From: Bacteroidales bacterium
GTDB lineage: Bacteria > Bacteroidota > Bacteroidia > Bacteroidales > UBA1715
Assembly: GCA_016714605.1 (NCBI GenBank)
Contig: JADKDL010000008.1
Location: forward strand, 123,601-187,600
Length of the DNA: 64,000 bases
Direction: 5' to 3'
The notes under the pieces were generated by a model. That model did not search any database. It had not been told where the DNA came from and saw only the letters and a list, made by a program, of their open reading frames with translations. The position numbers and the translations under genes were made by a program. Below, one piece after another: positions 9,027-18,898 of this stretch (the stretch's first letter is position 1; each line of letters starts with the position of its first letter).

Positions 9027-12000
9027 ATGCGTTTATTCATTTTTATATCAGCTTTAATTTTATCGGGTAATATCAGCGCTCAGTTTTACAATGGACACCA
9101 AATGAGTTTTGGTAAAAATAGGGTGCAGTATGATAGTTATTATTGGCAATACTATCGTTATGAACTTTTTGATATCTATTTTTCTGAGGGAGGCAAAGAA
9201 CTGGCTGAGTTTACAGAAAAAATTGCTTTCAAAAACATTACCGATATTAATCAGATATTAAATACAAATTATAGTCGAAGGATTATATTTATTGTATATA
9301 ATTCATTGTCAGATTTTAAACAATCTAATGTTGGATTAAGTTCATCTGACGAATTGTATAATATTGGCGGTACAACCCAAATAGTTGATAATAAAGTGAT
9401 TCTCTATTTTAATGGAAATCATAATGATTTTGAGGCACAACTTAGATATGGATTGTCGAAACTCTATACATTAAGTGTTCTTTATGGTACAGAGAATTTT
9501 AGGCAGATATTATCGCGAAGTTTTTCGAAAAATTATCCCGATTGGTTTACAGAAGGTTTAGCCTCGTTTATTGCAAATGATATGAATCCTGAAATTTTTA
9601 ACAATATTAAATCTGGAATTGAATCGGGGCGATTTAAAAAATTAAATTGGTTGACAAAAGAAGAGAGCATGTATGCCGGATACGCTCTTTTTTATTATAT
9701 AAATGATGTTTTTGGTGAGAAAATATTACAAAACATTCTTTATTTATCTAAAATATATAAAGATGTAAAAAAAGGAGTGTATTATACTGTTGGCCTTCCA
9801 TTAAACGACGTAATACTTAAAAGTAATGCTTACTTTTTGCAAAATTCAAATTTTGATAGTTTAGCTACTCAACCACAAGAGAATGAAATTATAAAAAGAA
9901 CAAAAAATAAAATTAAGATTACCAACTCTGCAATTAGTCCAGATGGTCGGTATTCAATATTTACAACCAATGAAATGGGTAAATATAAAATTTATATACA
10001 AGATAGTTTAACTCAGAAAAATAAGAAAATATATAAGAAAGGGTATAAACTTGAACAAATTACAGATTATTCTTATCCGGTTTTCACTTGGCATCCTTCC
10101 GGAAAAGTAGTTGCAATTTTCAATGAATCTAAAGGGCGATTGTGGCTCAATTTGTATGATTTGGAGAATGATGTCCTTATTGATAGAGAGTTTTTCTATT
10201 TTGAAAAAGTGCTTTCAGCAAATTATTCGCCTAATGGTTATAAAATAGTTTTTTCAGGTGTGCAAAATGGTAAATCAGATATTTGGGTTCATTCCTTAGC
10301 AGCTCATACGAATGAGCAAATTACCAATGACCTAGCTGATGATTTGACTCCAGTTTTTTCAAAAGACGGCAATGAAATTTTATTTTCCTCAAATAGAATT
10401 TCCGATTCATGTAGTAATAGCATAGATTCTGTCTACGCTTCATTAGATATATACAAATATAATTATACGATAAAACCTGCTACCCTAGAAAAATTTACCA
10501 ATACCTATAGAAGCAATGAGATTCCATTGGGAATGAAAAATGCTGATAATCTGCTATTTTTATCAGATAAAAACGGAATTGTAAATAAATATTCAGCAAA
10601 ATTTGATAGCATTATAACCAATATAGACACCGCAATACACTATTCTAAATATTTAACGAGTAAAGCTCTTACAAATAATAATTATAATATTACAAGCGCA
10701 TATCTTGGTTATAATAATAACACTATCTCAACAATTACAGCTTCTAAAAAGGGTCAACTATTATACAATGAAGATATAAAGTCAATAGGCGATTATAATT
10801 TAAAGAATACATATTTTAAAGAAAAACAAGATAAGAAAATAGTATCAGATAGTTTAGTAGCTCATGCCCTCATGGAAAAGAAAGCAGCTCGAATCCCCCT
10901 TCAGTTCAAGACAGATACCGATGAGATAATTGATATAAATAATTATAAGTTTGATTATGAGGTGTATAAAGGTGAATTGTTAGATAGTATTTTTACTGAA
11001 AAAGACGAAAATAATGCAAAACAAGCATCTATATACCAGACAAATTTTTATATAAATCAAGTGGTAAGTCAGGTTGATTTTGGGTTTCTCAATGCTTCCT
11101 ATCAACCATTTACTGGTGGTGCAATATACTTCAACCCTGGAATTAATGCCTTTTTGCAATTAGGTGTGATTGATCTTTTTGAAGATTATAGACTAACCGG
11201 AGGGTTTAGATTTTCCGGCAGTTTGGAAAGTAATGAATTATTGCTCTCAATAGAAAATCTTAAAAAGCGAATTGATAAACAAATAATCTATCACCGAAAA
11301 TCTTTGGTTACAGAAGAAGAAAATACTTCAGGTTCAACAGGTTACACCAGCTATGAATTGCACAGGGTTCATGATCACGAACTTATGTATATTTTGAAAT
11401 ATCCTTTTGATCAAGTTCAAGCCCTTTCTTTCACTCCAACTTTGCGCTATGATAAAGATGTTCGCCTTGCCCATGATAATATTTATAGTTTAGATGATTC
11501 AGTAAAACATAAGTTTTGGTTTGGATCAAAATTAGAATATGTGTTTGATAATTCATTGTCAAAGGGATTGAATCTCTATAATGGTACAAAATGTAAAATT
11601 TTCTTAGAATATTACCAGCAATTAAATAAAATAGATAATTATCTTGTTGTTTTTGGATTAGATTACAGAAAATATTTCAAAATAAGTAGAAATATAATTT
11701 GGGCAACTCGTTTTGCATATTCAACCGGTTTTGGATCGTCGCCTTTGCTTTATTATTTGGGAAGTGTAGATAATTGGGTGAACATATTTAGTGGATATGA
11801 TACATACAATACAGATATTGAGTACGATAAAAGTATTAATTGGGCATATCAAAGTTTAGCTACCAATATGCGCGGATTTAATCAAAATATAAGAAATGGA
11901 ACAAGTTTCGTGTTGCTTAATAATGAAATACGAATACCTATCATATCATATTTAGCAAATCAACCTATTAAGAATGAGTTTCTTAATAACTTTCAAATTG

Positions 12001-12260
12001 TTGGTTTTGCTGATATTGGAACAGCATGGTATGGTATAATTCCCAAAAAAGAAAATAATTCATACAATTATAAAATAATAAAAAACGGTTCTGTTACAGT
12101 TATTGTTGATAAAGACTATTCTCCAATAGTTTCTGGTTATGGTTTTGGAGTTAGAACCAAGTTATTCGGGTATTTTATCAGAGCAGATTGGGCATGGGGT
12201 GTAGATAGAGGCGTGTTGATGGATAGAATATTTTATTTGTCACTATGTCTTGATTTCTAA
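9027..12260 (+). CDS. Secreted TolB-like propeller protein with Omp85-like C-terminal barrel and degenerate peptidase-like head
   Basis: A 1077-residue protein with signal peptide MRLFIFISALILSGNISAQ. Residues about 30-270 resemble a gluzincin-like fold: WFTEGLASFIAND keeps the Glu-containing downstream helix, but the region where HExxH should lie reads LRYGLSKLYTL, with no zinc ligands. Residues about 290-600 hold PD40/TolB-type propeller blades (SPDGRYSIFTTN, SPNGYKIVFSG, SKDGNEILFSS). The last 400 residues look like an outer-membrane barrel of surface-antigen type, ending in the aromatic LSLCLDF. Large proteins of this build are common in Bacteroidota and often annotated as TolB. I infer an outer-membrane location; the function is unknown. 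Confidence 0.75.
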   Translation: MRLFIFISALILSGNISAQFYNGHQMSFGKNRVQYDSYYWQYYRYELFDIYFSEGGKELAEFTEKIAFKNITDINQILNTNYSRRIIFIVYNSLSDFKQSNVGLSSSDELYNIGGTTQIVDNKVILYFNGNHNDFEAQLRYGLSKLYTLSVLYGTENFRQILSRSFSKNYPDWFTEGLASFIANDMNPEIFNNIKSGIESGRFKKLNWLTKEESMYAGYALFYYINDVFGEKILQNILYLSKIYKDVKKGVYYTVGLPLNDVILKSNAYFLQNSNFDSLATQPQENEIIKRTKNKIKITNSAISPDGRYSIFTTNEMGKYKIYIQDSLTQKNKKIYKKGYKLEQITDYSYPVFTWHPSGKVVAIFNESKGRLWLNLYDLENDVLIDREFFYFEKVLSANYSPNGYKIVFSGVQNGKSDIWVHSLAAHTNEQITNDLADDLTPVFSKDGNEILFSSNRISDSCSNSIDSVYASLDIYKYNYTIKPATLEKFTNTYRSNEIPLGMKNADNLLFLSDKNGIVNKYSAKFDSIITNIDTAIHYSKYLTSKALTNNNYNITSAYLGYNNNTISTITASKKGQLLYNEDIKSIGDYNLKNTYFKEKQDKKIVSDSLVAHALMEKKAARIPLQFKTDTDEIIDINNYKFDYEVYKGELLDSIFTEKDENNAKQASIYQTNFYINQVVSQVDFGFLNASYQPFTGGAIYFNPGINAFLQLGVIDLFEDYRLTGGFRFSGSLESNELLLSIENLKKRIDKQIIYHRKSLVTEEENTSGSTGYTSYELHRVHDHELMYILKYPFDQVQALSFTPTLRYDKDVRLAHDNIYSLDDSVKHKFWFGSKLEYVFDNSLSKGLNLYNGTKCKIFLEYYQQLNKIDNYLVVFGLDYRKYFKISRNIIWATRFAYSTGFGSSPLLYYLGSVDNWVNIFSGYDTYNTDIEYDKSINWAYQSLATNMRGFNQNIRNGTSFVLLNNEIRIPIISYLANQPIKNEFLNNFQIVGFADIGTAWYGIIPKKENNSYNYKIIKNGSVTVIVDKDYSPIVSGYGFGVRTKLFGYFIRADWAWGVDRGVLMDRIFYLSLCLDF

Positions 12261-12341
12261 AATAAAGTAGTATCTTTAGCATAATATTTTAAAAAAAATG
12301 CAAATATGATATCAATCAGTTTTTTTTTTTAAAAACATTTT

Positions 12342-12349
12342 TATATTTG
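12342..12349 (+). promoter_or_regulatory. Bacteroidota -7 promoter element TATATTTG
   Basis: An exact TAnnTTTG element lies about 50 bases before the lipoprotein start codon, after a long T tract. Transcription would start near 12355. Confidence 0.5.
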
Positions 12350-12397
12350 TATGCGAGTAAATTCCCAATGTGTATTATAAATATTTAATTTAGGATT

Positions 12398-14131
12398 ATG
12401 AATATGAATAGATTACGAGTTTTACAAATTTCAGCTCTCACAGTTGTAGCTGCATTATTCGTTAGTTGTGGTGGTTTGAACACTATGTTAAAAGACGCGC
12501 CACAAGTAACTTACAGTGTGAAACCAAGTCCGCTTGAAATGCGAGGAGACAGTGTAGAAGTAACAATTACCGGACAATATCCGGCAAAGTTTTTTAATAA
12601 AAAAGCGGTGATGGATGTAACTCCAGTGCTTAAGTGGGAAGGAGGCGAACAAGCTTTTAGTACTCAAAAGTTGCAAGGAGAAGCAGTTGAAGCAAATGCT
12701 ACAATAATTGCATTTGAAACAGGTGGTAGCTTTACCTATACTGCAAAAATTGGTTATCAGGATGCAATGGACATTTCTCAACTTATGATCAGAGCAAAAG
12801 CTTCTGTAAAAGATAAGTCTATAGATTTTCCTGAGTTAAAAATTGCTGATGGTGTTATTTCTACGCCAAAGTTAGCACACATGACTGCACAAGAAATAGA
12901 AGCTGTTCACCAATTTAAGGTGAGAGAATCTATGACAAACTCAGCAGATTTATTGTTTGCTATAAATCAAGCAGTATTGAAACCAAATGAAGTAAAAAAA
13001 TCTCAGATTGAAGCTTTGAAAACTTTATTAGCTCAAATTCCTGCTGACAAAGATATGGAATTGATGAGTGTGAAAGTTTCAGGGTACGCATCTCCGGATG
13101 GTGCTCAGAATAATAACCAAAAATTAGCTGATAAAAGAAAAACTACTGCAGAATCGTTCATGAACAGTGAATTGAAAAAAGTAGACAAAACTAAAGCTAA
13201 AGATTTTGTTCAAACTGAAGCAACTGCTGAAGACTGGGATGGCTTTAAACAATTGATGGCTGCATCTAATATTCAAGACAAAGAACAAATACTAAGAGTT
13301 CTTGAAATAAACTCTGACTTAGATGTAAGAGAGCAAGAAATTAAGAAAATGTCTCAAGTATATAAAGAAATTGCAGATCAAGTTTTACCTCAATTAAGAA
13401 GATCTAAATTGAATGTAAATGTAGACAAAATAGGAAAAACAGATTCTTTACTTGTAATATTAAGTCAACAAGATTCAATTAGTGATACTTTAAATGTAGA
13501 AGAATATTTAAAAGCAGCTACACTTGTAACTGAAAATGATACTAAAATAAAAATACTTACAAAAGCTTCATCTATTCACCCAAGTGAGTGGAGAGTATAC
13601 AACAATTTAGGTTGCGTACTTTACAAAGCAAATAGACTTGATGAAGCTGAAGTTGCTTTGAAAAAAGCAGATGAGTTATCAGAAGGAAATACAATGTGTA
13701 AAAATAACTTAGGAGCAGTTGCATTCAAAAAAGGCGACAAAGCTAAAGCTATTGAATATTTCGAACTTGCTGCAGGTGCTGGAAAAGCTGTTAGTCAAAA
13801 CCAAGCTATGATAAAAATCAAAGAAGGTGACTATCAAACTGCTGTAAATCTTTTAGGTTCAGATCAATCATTTAACGCAGCTCTTGCTAAATTATTAAAC
13901 GGCGATGTTGATGGTGCTTTATCTACAATTACTGCTGCTGAAGATCCTAACGATGCTCTAGGTTATTACCTAAAAGCTATCATTGGTGCAAGAAAAGCTA
14001 ATACTGATTTGATTTTCACTAACCTTAGAACAGCTGTAACTAAAGATGCTACATTGGCTGCTAAAGCGAAAAAAGACTTAGAATTTGCTAAGTATTTCGA
14101 AGACCAAACATTCAAATCTATTGTACAATAA
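12398..14131 (+). CDS. Outer-membrane lipoprotein with OmpA-like and TPR domains
   Basis: 577 residues. A lipoprotein signal peptide ends in the lipobox ALFVSC (Cys near residue 24). Residues about 30-190 are beta-rich. Residues about 190-290 contain an OmpA-like segment (VKVSGYASPDGAQNNNQKLADKR), the peptidoglycan-contact type that keeps N/Q and an R after a helix. Residues about 370-570 are TPR helices (YNNLGCVLYKANRLDEAEVAL and NNLGAVAFKKGDKAKAIEYF). Codon use is richer and more regular than in the neighbours, hinting at high expression. It sits between its own promoter and a strong terminator, so it is a single-gene unit. An envelope-linking role is inferred. Confidence 0.8.
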   Translation: MNMNRLRVLQISALTVVAALFVSCGGLNTMLKDAPQVTYSVKPSPLEMRGDSVEVTITGQYPAKFFNKKAVMDVTPVLKWEGGEQAFSTQKLQGEAVEANATIIAFETGGSFTYTAKIGYQDAMDISQLMIRAKASVKDKSIDFPELKIADGVISTPKLAHMTAQEIEAVHQFKVRESMTNSADLLFAINQAVLKPNEVKKSQIEALKTLLAQIPADKDMELMSVKVSGYASPDGAQNNNQKLADKRKTTAESFMNSELKKVDKTKAKDFVQTEATAEDWDGFKQLMAASNIQDKEQILRVLEINSDLDVREQEIKKMSQVYKEIADQVLPQLRRSKLNVNVDKIGKTDSLLVILSQQDSISDTLNVEEYLKAATLVTENDTKIKILTKASSIHPSEWRVYNNLGCVLYKANRLDEAEVALKKADELSEGNTMCKNNLGAVAFKKGDKAKAIEYFELAAGAGKAVSQNQAMIKIKEGDYQTAVNLLGSDQSFNAALAKLLNGDVDGALSTITAAEDPNDALGYYLKAIIGARKANTDLIFTNLRTAVTKDATLAAKAKKDLEFAKYFEDQTFKSIVQ

Positions 14132-14142
14132 TATTTTAAAAT

Positions 14143-14193
14143 ACATATAAATAAAAAGCCTCTAAGAGATTAGTGGCTTTTTTATTTATATGT
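14143..14193 (+). terminator. Long bidirectional terminator hairpin
   Basis: Arms ACATATAAATAAAAAGCC (14143-14160) and GGCTTTTTTATTTATATGT (14175-14193) form a long stem with a T run, 12 bases past the lipoprotein stop codon. Confidence 0.85.
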
Positions 14194-14300
14194 ATTCGTA
14201 GATTCAATTTCCAAATGCAACAAACTAATTCAAAGATGTAAAAAACATCTTAATTTTTCTGATAATTTATTTTTTTATTGAGTAAATATACATATAATTA

Positions 14301-15918
14301 GGGTCTGCTGAAAAACAATATTTGCTTTGACAAAGAGAGTATTACCATTATATTTGTAATACTAAAGTGCAAGGAAATATGTCAAAGCAATATAAAAAGC
14401 GTGCATCACCACCCGAATATGTTAGTCCCAAACAATTTACGATTGAAGGATTTGGTAGTCCTTTTTCTCAACATTTAGATTCAAAGAACCGTTGGATTGT
14501 CTTAGCCAATTTAATTCCATGGGATGAATTGTGTGGTGTCTATTACAAACATGTTGGGGTTAGTTCAACAGGCAGACCTCCATTGAATCCACGTTTAGTG
14601 ATAGGGTCTGATTATAAAACATTTGTGTAATCTTGATGACAGGGAAGTTGTGTTGCAAATTTCAGAAACATGTATATGCAATTTTTCGTAGGTTTTTCAA
14701 GCTTTACAACCCAACAACCATTTGATCCATCGTTGTTTGTGGAATTTCGTAAACGGCTGGGATTGGACACTGTAAACGCTTTGAATGATAAAATCATTGA
14801 GCTCAAGACTTACTTCGATAGTTCAGAAAAACCTACAAAGCATGACAATTCAACAGAAACGCCCGATAATATTCCACCTTCAGAACCAGATAATAATCAA
14901 TCTCCACAAAACAAAGGACGTTTGATAACAGATGCAACTGCATGCCCCCAGGACATTGCATATCCAACCGATTGGATTTATTGTCGGATGCCCGAGAAAA
15001 AGCTGAAGAGTTGATTGATAAACTTTATCAAAAGAATCTGCATACGCAAACCCAGAACATACAGAGAGACAGCCCATAAACTATATCTTAATACTGCACA
15101 AAAACGCAATAAAACAAAAAGGAAATTCGCAAAGCAACAGGCAAACAACTACGTTTTCTTGCCCGCAATCTCAAACATATTGATAATCTACTTGATGCAT
15201 ACGAAACGAACATCCCGCTAAACAGAACCGATTCAAATACATGTTGGTAATCCGTACCTTACATCATCAACAACAACAGATGTTCAAGAACCATACCCAC
15301 AGCATCGAGCATAGAATTGTAAGCATCCATCAGCCACATGTGCGACCAATTGTGAGGGGGAAAAGCAAAGCAAAAGTTGAATTTGGTGCAAAAATAAATG
15401 TATCTCTCATTGATGGTATCTCGTTTTTAGATGAACTCAGCTGGGAGGCTTTTAACGAAGGCTGTAATCTGATTGAGTACATTGAGCAGTACAAAAGCGT
15501 TTCGGGTTTTATCCAAAAGAACTACTGGCAGATAAAATATATTGTACTCGTGAAAATCGAAAAGCTCTCAAACAGAGAAACATCAAACTGATAGCCAAAC
15601 CTCTTGGCAGACCATCGGCGGTGAGAGAACATGTAAGTCCAGGAGAACGTAATCCAATAGAAGGTAAATTTGGACAAGCAAAAACTGGTTATGGTCTTAA
15701 TTGCATAAAAGCCAGATTGAAGGGAACAAGTGAATCTTGGATTGCGAGTATTATACTGGTATTAAACCTAGTCAAGTTGGCTGGGGCAATGCCGTATTGT
15801 CTGAAATCTGAATTAAACAAATTATTAAACATGATGTTTTCTGTCAATTGGAACAGCACAAAATCAACATCTCAGATTTTATGCTATTGTTGGGTAGGTT
15901 GAGTTTTTCAGCAGACCC
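14301..15918 (+). mobile_element. Insertion sequence, IS1182-like (IS5 superfamily), about 1.6 kb, decayed transposase
   Basis: The element is bounded by a perfect 16-bp inverted repeat: GGGTCTGCTGAAAAAC at 14301-14316, and its reverse complement at 15903-15918. It contains one transposase gene in many frames. Its clean ends but broken gene suggest an immobile copy that could still be moved in trans by an intact relative. Confidence 0.85.
14367..15902 (+). pseudogene. Transposase with DUF772-type head and DDE catalytic domain, broken by several frameshifts
   Basis: Reading across frames restores an IS1182-like transposase. The N-terminal part has DSKNRWIVLANLIPWDEL and STGRPPLNPRLVIGS, and the middle has QQPFDPSLFVEFRKRLGLD. 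The first catalytic Asp lies in NKGRLITDATACPQDI. The C-terminal Glu region is GERNPIEGKFGQAKTGYG. Lesions lie near 14609 (loss of CT after GGGTCT), 14664 (A-run), 14975, 15080, 15115, 15243 and 15500 (T-run). Seven or more in 1.5 kb is far denser than elsewhere in the window, so this looks like true decay, though collapse of diverged copies during assembly could add to it. No full-length active product is possible as written. Confidence 0.85.
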
Positions 15919-16025
15919 TAATTACTGCCTGTTATATTCGATTTTTCTCAATTATATACTTGTCTTAAATCAATTGAAATATGTTTAAAGTAAATTTATT
16001 CATAATTAAACAATAAATAAAAAAT

Positions 16026-18428
16026 ATGAGAATAAAGCTAGTAGTGTTTTTTATATATGTAGTATCAACAACTTTCTTTACTTTTTCAAATGATTCCACA
16101 ACTGTTACGATAAAAGGGAAAATATCAAACCAACTTAATGAACCCATAGTTTATGCAAACGTTGCTCTATATCAGAGTATTGATTCTGTGTTTATTAATG
16201 TTGTTTTATCTGATACACTTGGTAATTATCAAATAAAAAAGCAATTAAAAACAGGAGCTTATATTTTACATATCTCTTATCTTGGTCTAGAAAATAAATA
16301 TTTGCACTTAAACATTGATACTAATTCGACTCTATTTATTGAAAATATTACACTTGAAAATAATATTGAACTTGATCAAGTTGAAGTAACCGCACATAAA
16401 ACCTACATAAAGCAATACGCTGATAGAATTGAAGTTAATGTAAGTGAAGATATTCTTAATACAGGAGGTTCAGCTCTTGGGGCATTACAACGCTCTCCCG
16501 GAGTATCGGTAGATCTGCAAGGTGGTAATGTGAAATTAATGGGTAAAGATGTATTAATTCTAATAGATGGACGGGAATCTAAAATGCCAACTAGTGATGT
16601 TTTAGCAATGCTTGAAACAATGCCCGTCGAAAATGTTGTTACCCTTGATTTAATGACTACACCACCTGCACAATACGAAGCAGAAGGAAAAGGTGGAGTA
16701 ATAAATATAAGATTAAAAAAAGCAGAAAATGAAGGATTCAATGGTTCTATTTCATCAAGTTTAGGTTATAGTAGATTTTGGAAATATAGAGAAGGATGTA
16801 CTATATATTATTCTAAAAAGAAAATAGCTCTTTTTGGAGGTCTAAATTATGTAAATGAAAAAAACTATCAGAAATCAAATGAACAATTCTCTTGGGAAGA
16901 TCATGAAACTGTATCGACAATAGAGAGAACAAGGAATCAGCCAGCTTTTACATACAGAACAGGTTTAGATTATCAAATAAATATAAAGAATAACATAGGT
17001 GTAGGAATAGACGGTTTTCTTAAGCCCAAAAATACATATTTGGGGATTGCTGAAAGTAATGTTTATAATCAAACGCTACTTGATTCAACAATTAATAATG
17101 AATATAGTAGTCCATCAAGATCTAATAACGTCCATTCAAATTTATACTTCAAGCATACTTTCCCCAAAAAAAATGTACTGCAACTTAATTTCGATTATCT
17201 CTACGATTGGTTTGAAGAAAATGGTAATTACTATGGCAAAACAAATGATAGTACTGATAATTTAAAAAGTATTTGGTCGTTAACAAATCCTTCTCAAGCC
17301 CAAACAGATGTTTTAGCTTTACGAGCAGATTATTCTCAAATAACAAAAAAAAATCAATCGCTAGATATAGGACTGAAAGGCAGTATTGTCAATATTGATT
17401 ATATAGGTAGTTATCAATTTACCCAAAATACTACTCATTTACAAAGAAAAAGCACGTTTGACTATTCAGAGCAGAATTATGCAATTTATACTGCATGGTC
17501 AGATAAATTAGGAGCCAAAGTGAAATACAAGATAGGGTTAAGAAGCGAATTATCAAAAACAGTAGCCAATTCAGAAACGACTACTAATATTATTGATACC
17601 ACATATATAAAGATTTTTCCTTCGATCTTTATAATGTATTCAATTACTGATGATAAAGCATTAAAACTTTCATACAACAAGCGTATAAATCGACCTACTT
17701 ACCGTTCGCTAAACCCATTCGAATATTATATATCACAAATATCTGTTATTGCAGGTTCTCCAGAGCTTTTCCCTTCTATTACCCACAATTTTGAATTAGG
17801 ATATGTTTATAAAGAATGGTTAAATAATTTTTACTATATGTACAGCCAAAACGAAATTTCACAAATTATCAAACAAACTGGACATAGTAGCTCAATGTAT
17901 CTATATGACAATATTGGAGATAATCATGAATGGGGATTTTTTACTGGAGGCTATAAGCAACTGTTAAAATGGTGGGGTGTTTATGCAGATATAACGTTAA
18001 ATTATAGCTATACCGATTATCTAATATTTGGAAAAAAAGAACAAACAAAGGGATTTGAAACATCAATTTCTATTTCCAGCCAGTTCTTCTTACCCAAAGA
18101 AATTAAACTTGAACTATCCTGCTATGCACAAACTCCAGAGGTAGTTGGATTCTATGAGCGTCAATCATTTTATTCAATAGACTTTAAAGCAGCAAAATCT
18201 TTTGGTCAAAAGAAAAATGTTTCTTTTTCATTGAAAATTAAAGATTTGTTAAATACCGATAAGCGACGTTCTATAGGTTATTCTGATGGAATTAGTATAG
18301 ATGTTAAGAATAGATATGATTCAAGGCAAATTGCTTTATCAGTTCTATGTAAATTTGGGAAAGCAAAAAATAAGAGTATAAAAGAACAAAATATCATTGA
18401 AGAAGAACAAAAGAGATTAAAATTGTAA
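16026..18428 (+). CDS. Outer-membrane TonB-receptor-like beta-barrel protein with carboxypeptidase-regulatory-like head
   Basis: 800 residues. After a signal peptide (to about residue 22), residues 27-110 form a CarboxypepD_reg-like beta-sandwich (KGKISNQLNEPIVYANVAL, DTLGNYQIKK). A plug-like domain follows (about 115-235), with ALGALQRSPGVSVDLQGGNV, VLILIDGRESKMP and YEAEGKGGVINIRLKK. The rest is a barrel of the OMP_b-brl_3 type, with INRPTYRSLNPFEYYIS near residue 560. The TonB box is not obvious. These proteins are often put with SusC-like receptors but have no SusD partner here. The substrate cannot be told. It lies just downstream of the insertion sequence and may once have had a promoter upstream of it. 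Confidence 0.8.
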   Translation: MRIKLVVFFIYVVSTTFFTFSNDSTTVTIKGKISNQLNEPIVYANVALYQSIDSVFINVVLSDTLGNYQIKKQLKTGAYILHISYLGLENKYLHLNIDTNSTLFIENITLENNIELDQVEVTAHKTYIKQYADRIEVNVSEDILNTGGSALGALQRSPGVSVDLQGGNVKLMGKDVLILIDGRESKMPTSDVLAMLETMPVENVVTLDLMTTPPAQYEAEGKGGVINIRLKKAENEGFNGSISSSLGYSRFWKYREGCTIYYSKKKIALFGGLNYVNEKNYQKSNEQFSWEDHETVSTIERTRNQPAFTYRTGLDYQINIKNNIGVGIDGFLKPKNTYLGIAESNVYNQTLLDSTINNEYSSPSRSNNVHSNLYFKHTFPKKNVLQLNFDYLYDWFEENGNYYGKTNDSTDNLKSIWSLTNPSQAQTDVLALRADYSQITKKNQSLDIGLKGSIVNIDYIGSYQFTQNTTHLQRKSTFDYSEQNYAIYTAWSDKLGAKVKYKIGLRSELSKTVANSETTTNIIDTTYIKIFPSIFIMYSITDDKALKLSYNKRINRPTYRSLNPFEYYISQISVIAGSPELFPSITHNFELGYVYKEWLNNFYYMYSQNEISQIIKQTGHSSSMYLYDNIGDNHEWGFFTGGYKQLLKWWGVYADITLNYSYTDYLIFGKKEQTKGFETSISISSQFFLPKEIKLELSCYAQTPEVVGFYERQSFYSIDFKAAKSFGQKKNVSFSLKIKDLLNTDKRRSIGYSDGISIDVKNRYDSRQIALSVLCKFGKAKNKSIKEQNIIEEEQKRLKL

Positions 18429-18514
18429 AAAATAAAAATGCGAATCCCGAAAACGTATTAATTAAAAGTTTTAAAAAATAATATTTTTTTTGTTAAAAAT
18501 TTAGTAAAATATTT

Positions 18515-18543
18515 TTTGTATTTGATTTTTTGTATTATGTTTG
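18515..18543 (+). promoter_or_regulatory. Promoter of a candidate small RNA
   Basis: TTTG (18515-18518) and TATGTTTG (18536-18543), spaced 17 bases, match the Bacteroidota -33/-7 pattern. No gene of normal size follows before a strong terminator at 18602-18627. Confidence 0.45.
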
Positions 18544-18549
18544 CATGGA

Positions 18550-18627
18550 AACAATTATTCGTAATTGTATTTCTCATACCCTTAGTTTTCTTGTCTTATA
18601 CAGCCACCTCCCCGGTGGCTTTTTTTA
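18550..18627 (+). ncRNA. Candidate small RNA of about 80 nt
   Basis: The stretch runs from the expected start site near 18550 to the end of an intrinsic terminator. It could also encode a 29-residue peptide starting at 18546 (METIIRNCISH...), whose last codons run through the terminator. That makes an untranslated RNA or a regulatory leader more likely than a protein. I do not recognise the family. Confidence 0.4.
18602..18627 (+). terminator. Strong intrinsic terminator
   Basis: AGCCACC (18602-18608) and GGTGGCT (18614-18620) form a GC-rich stem with a 5-base loop and seven T. It is about 170 bases past the barrel gene and close behind a separate promoter. Confidence 0.8.
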
Positions 18628-18898
18628 TTTATAGCAGTTTCATCTACTAAGATTAATGCTTTGATATTGAATTATACTGATATCCAGAATAAAAAAAGCA
18701 TTAGAATCAAGATTTATTGATACTAATGCTCTTTTTTTAGATAGAAAAATATTTTAAATATTAATAGATCTCAAGGAATTACATAATCTACGATTAATTG
18801 GTTCTATATATTTAAAATTTCTTCGAGTATATTATTTTTATCTATTATTATTTGTTCTTTAAATTTTCATTTATTCGTTTTTGTTTCAAATTTTAAAA
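18628..18898. other. AT-rich spacer
   Basis: Between the small-RNA terminator and the end of the beta-helix gene I see only AT-rich sequence. A weak inverted pair of AAAAAAGCATTAG-like and CTAATGCTCTTTTT-like segments near 18690-18735 could terminate the minus-strand gene or nothing. Confidence 0.35.

Larger units (their letters stand above)
14295..15924. repeat. Palindromic TAATTA flanks of the insertion sequence
   Basis: TAATTA occurs directly outside both ends (14295-14300 and 15919-15924). It could be a 6-bp target duplication, but because TAATTA is its own reverse complement it could equally be a palindromic target or part of the inverted repeat. Confidence 0.6.

Noticed and set aside
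9480..9600. Active zinc protease at the head of the propeller/barrel protein
   Set aside because: No HExxH motif at the expected place; only the downstream Glu helix is kept.
12488..12781. 97-residue frame antisense to the OmpA/TPR lipoprotein
   Set aside because: A shadow of the strongly coding plus strand.
18546..18635. 29-residue peptide at the candidate small RNA
   Set aside because: Its end runs through the terminator stem and no ribosome-binding context is seen; kept as a secondary possibility under the ncRNA.
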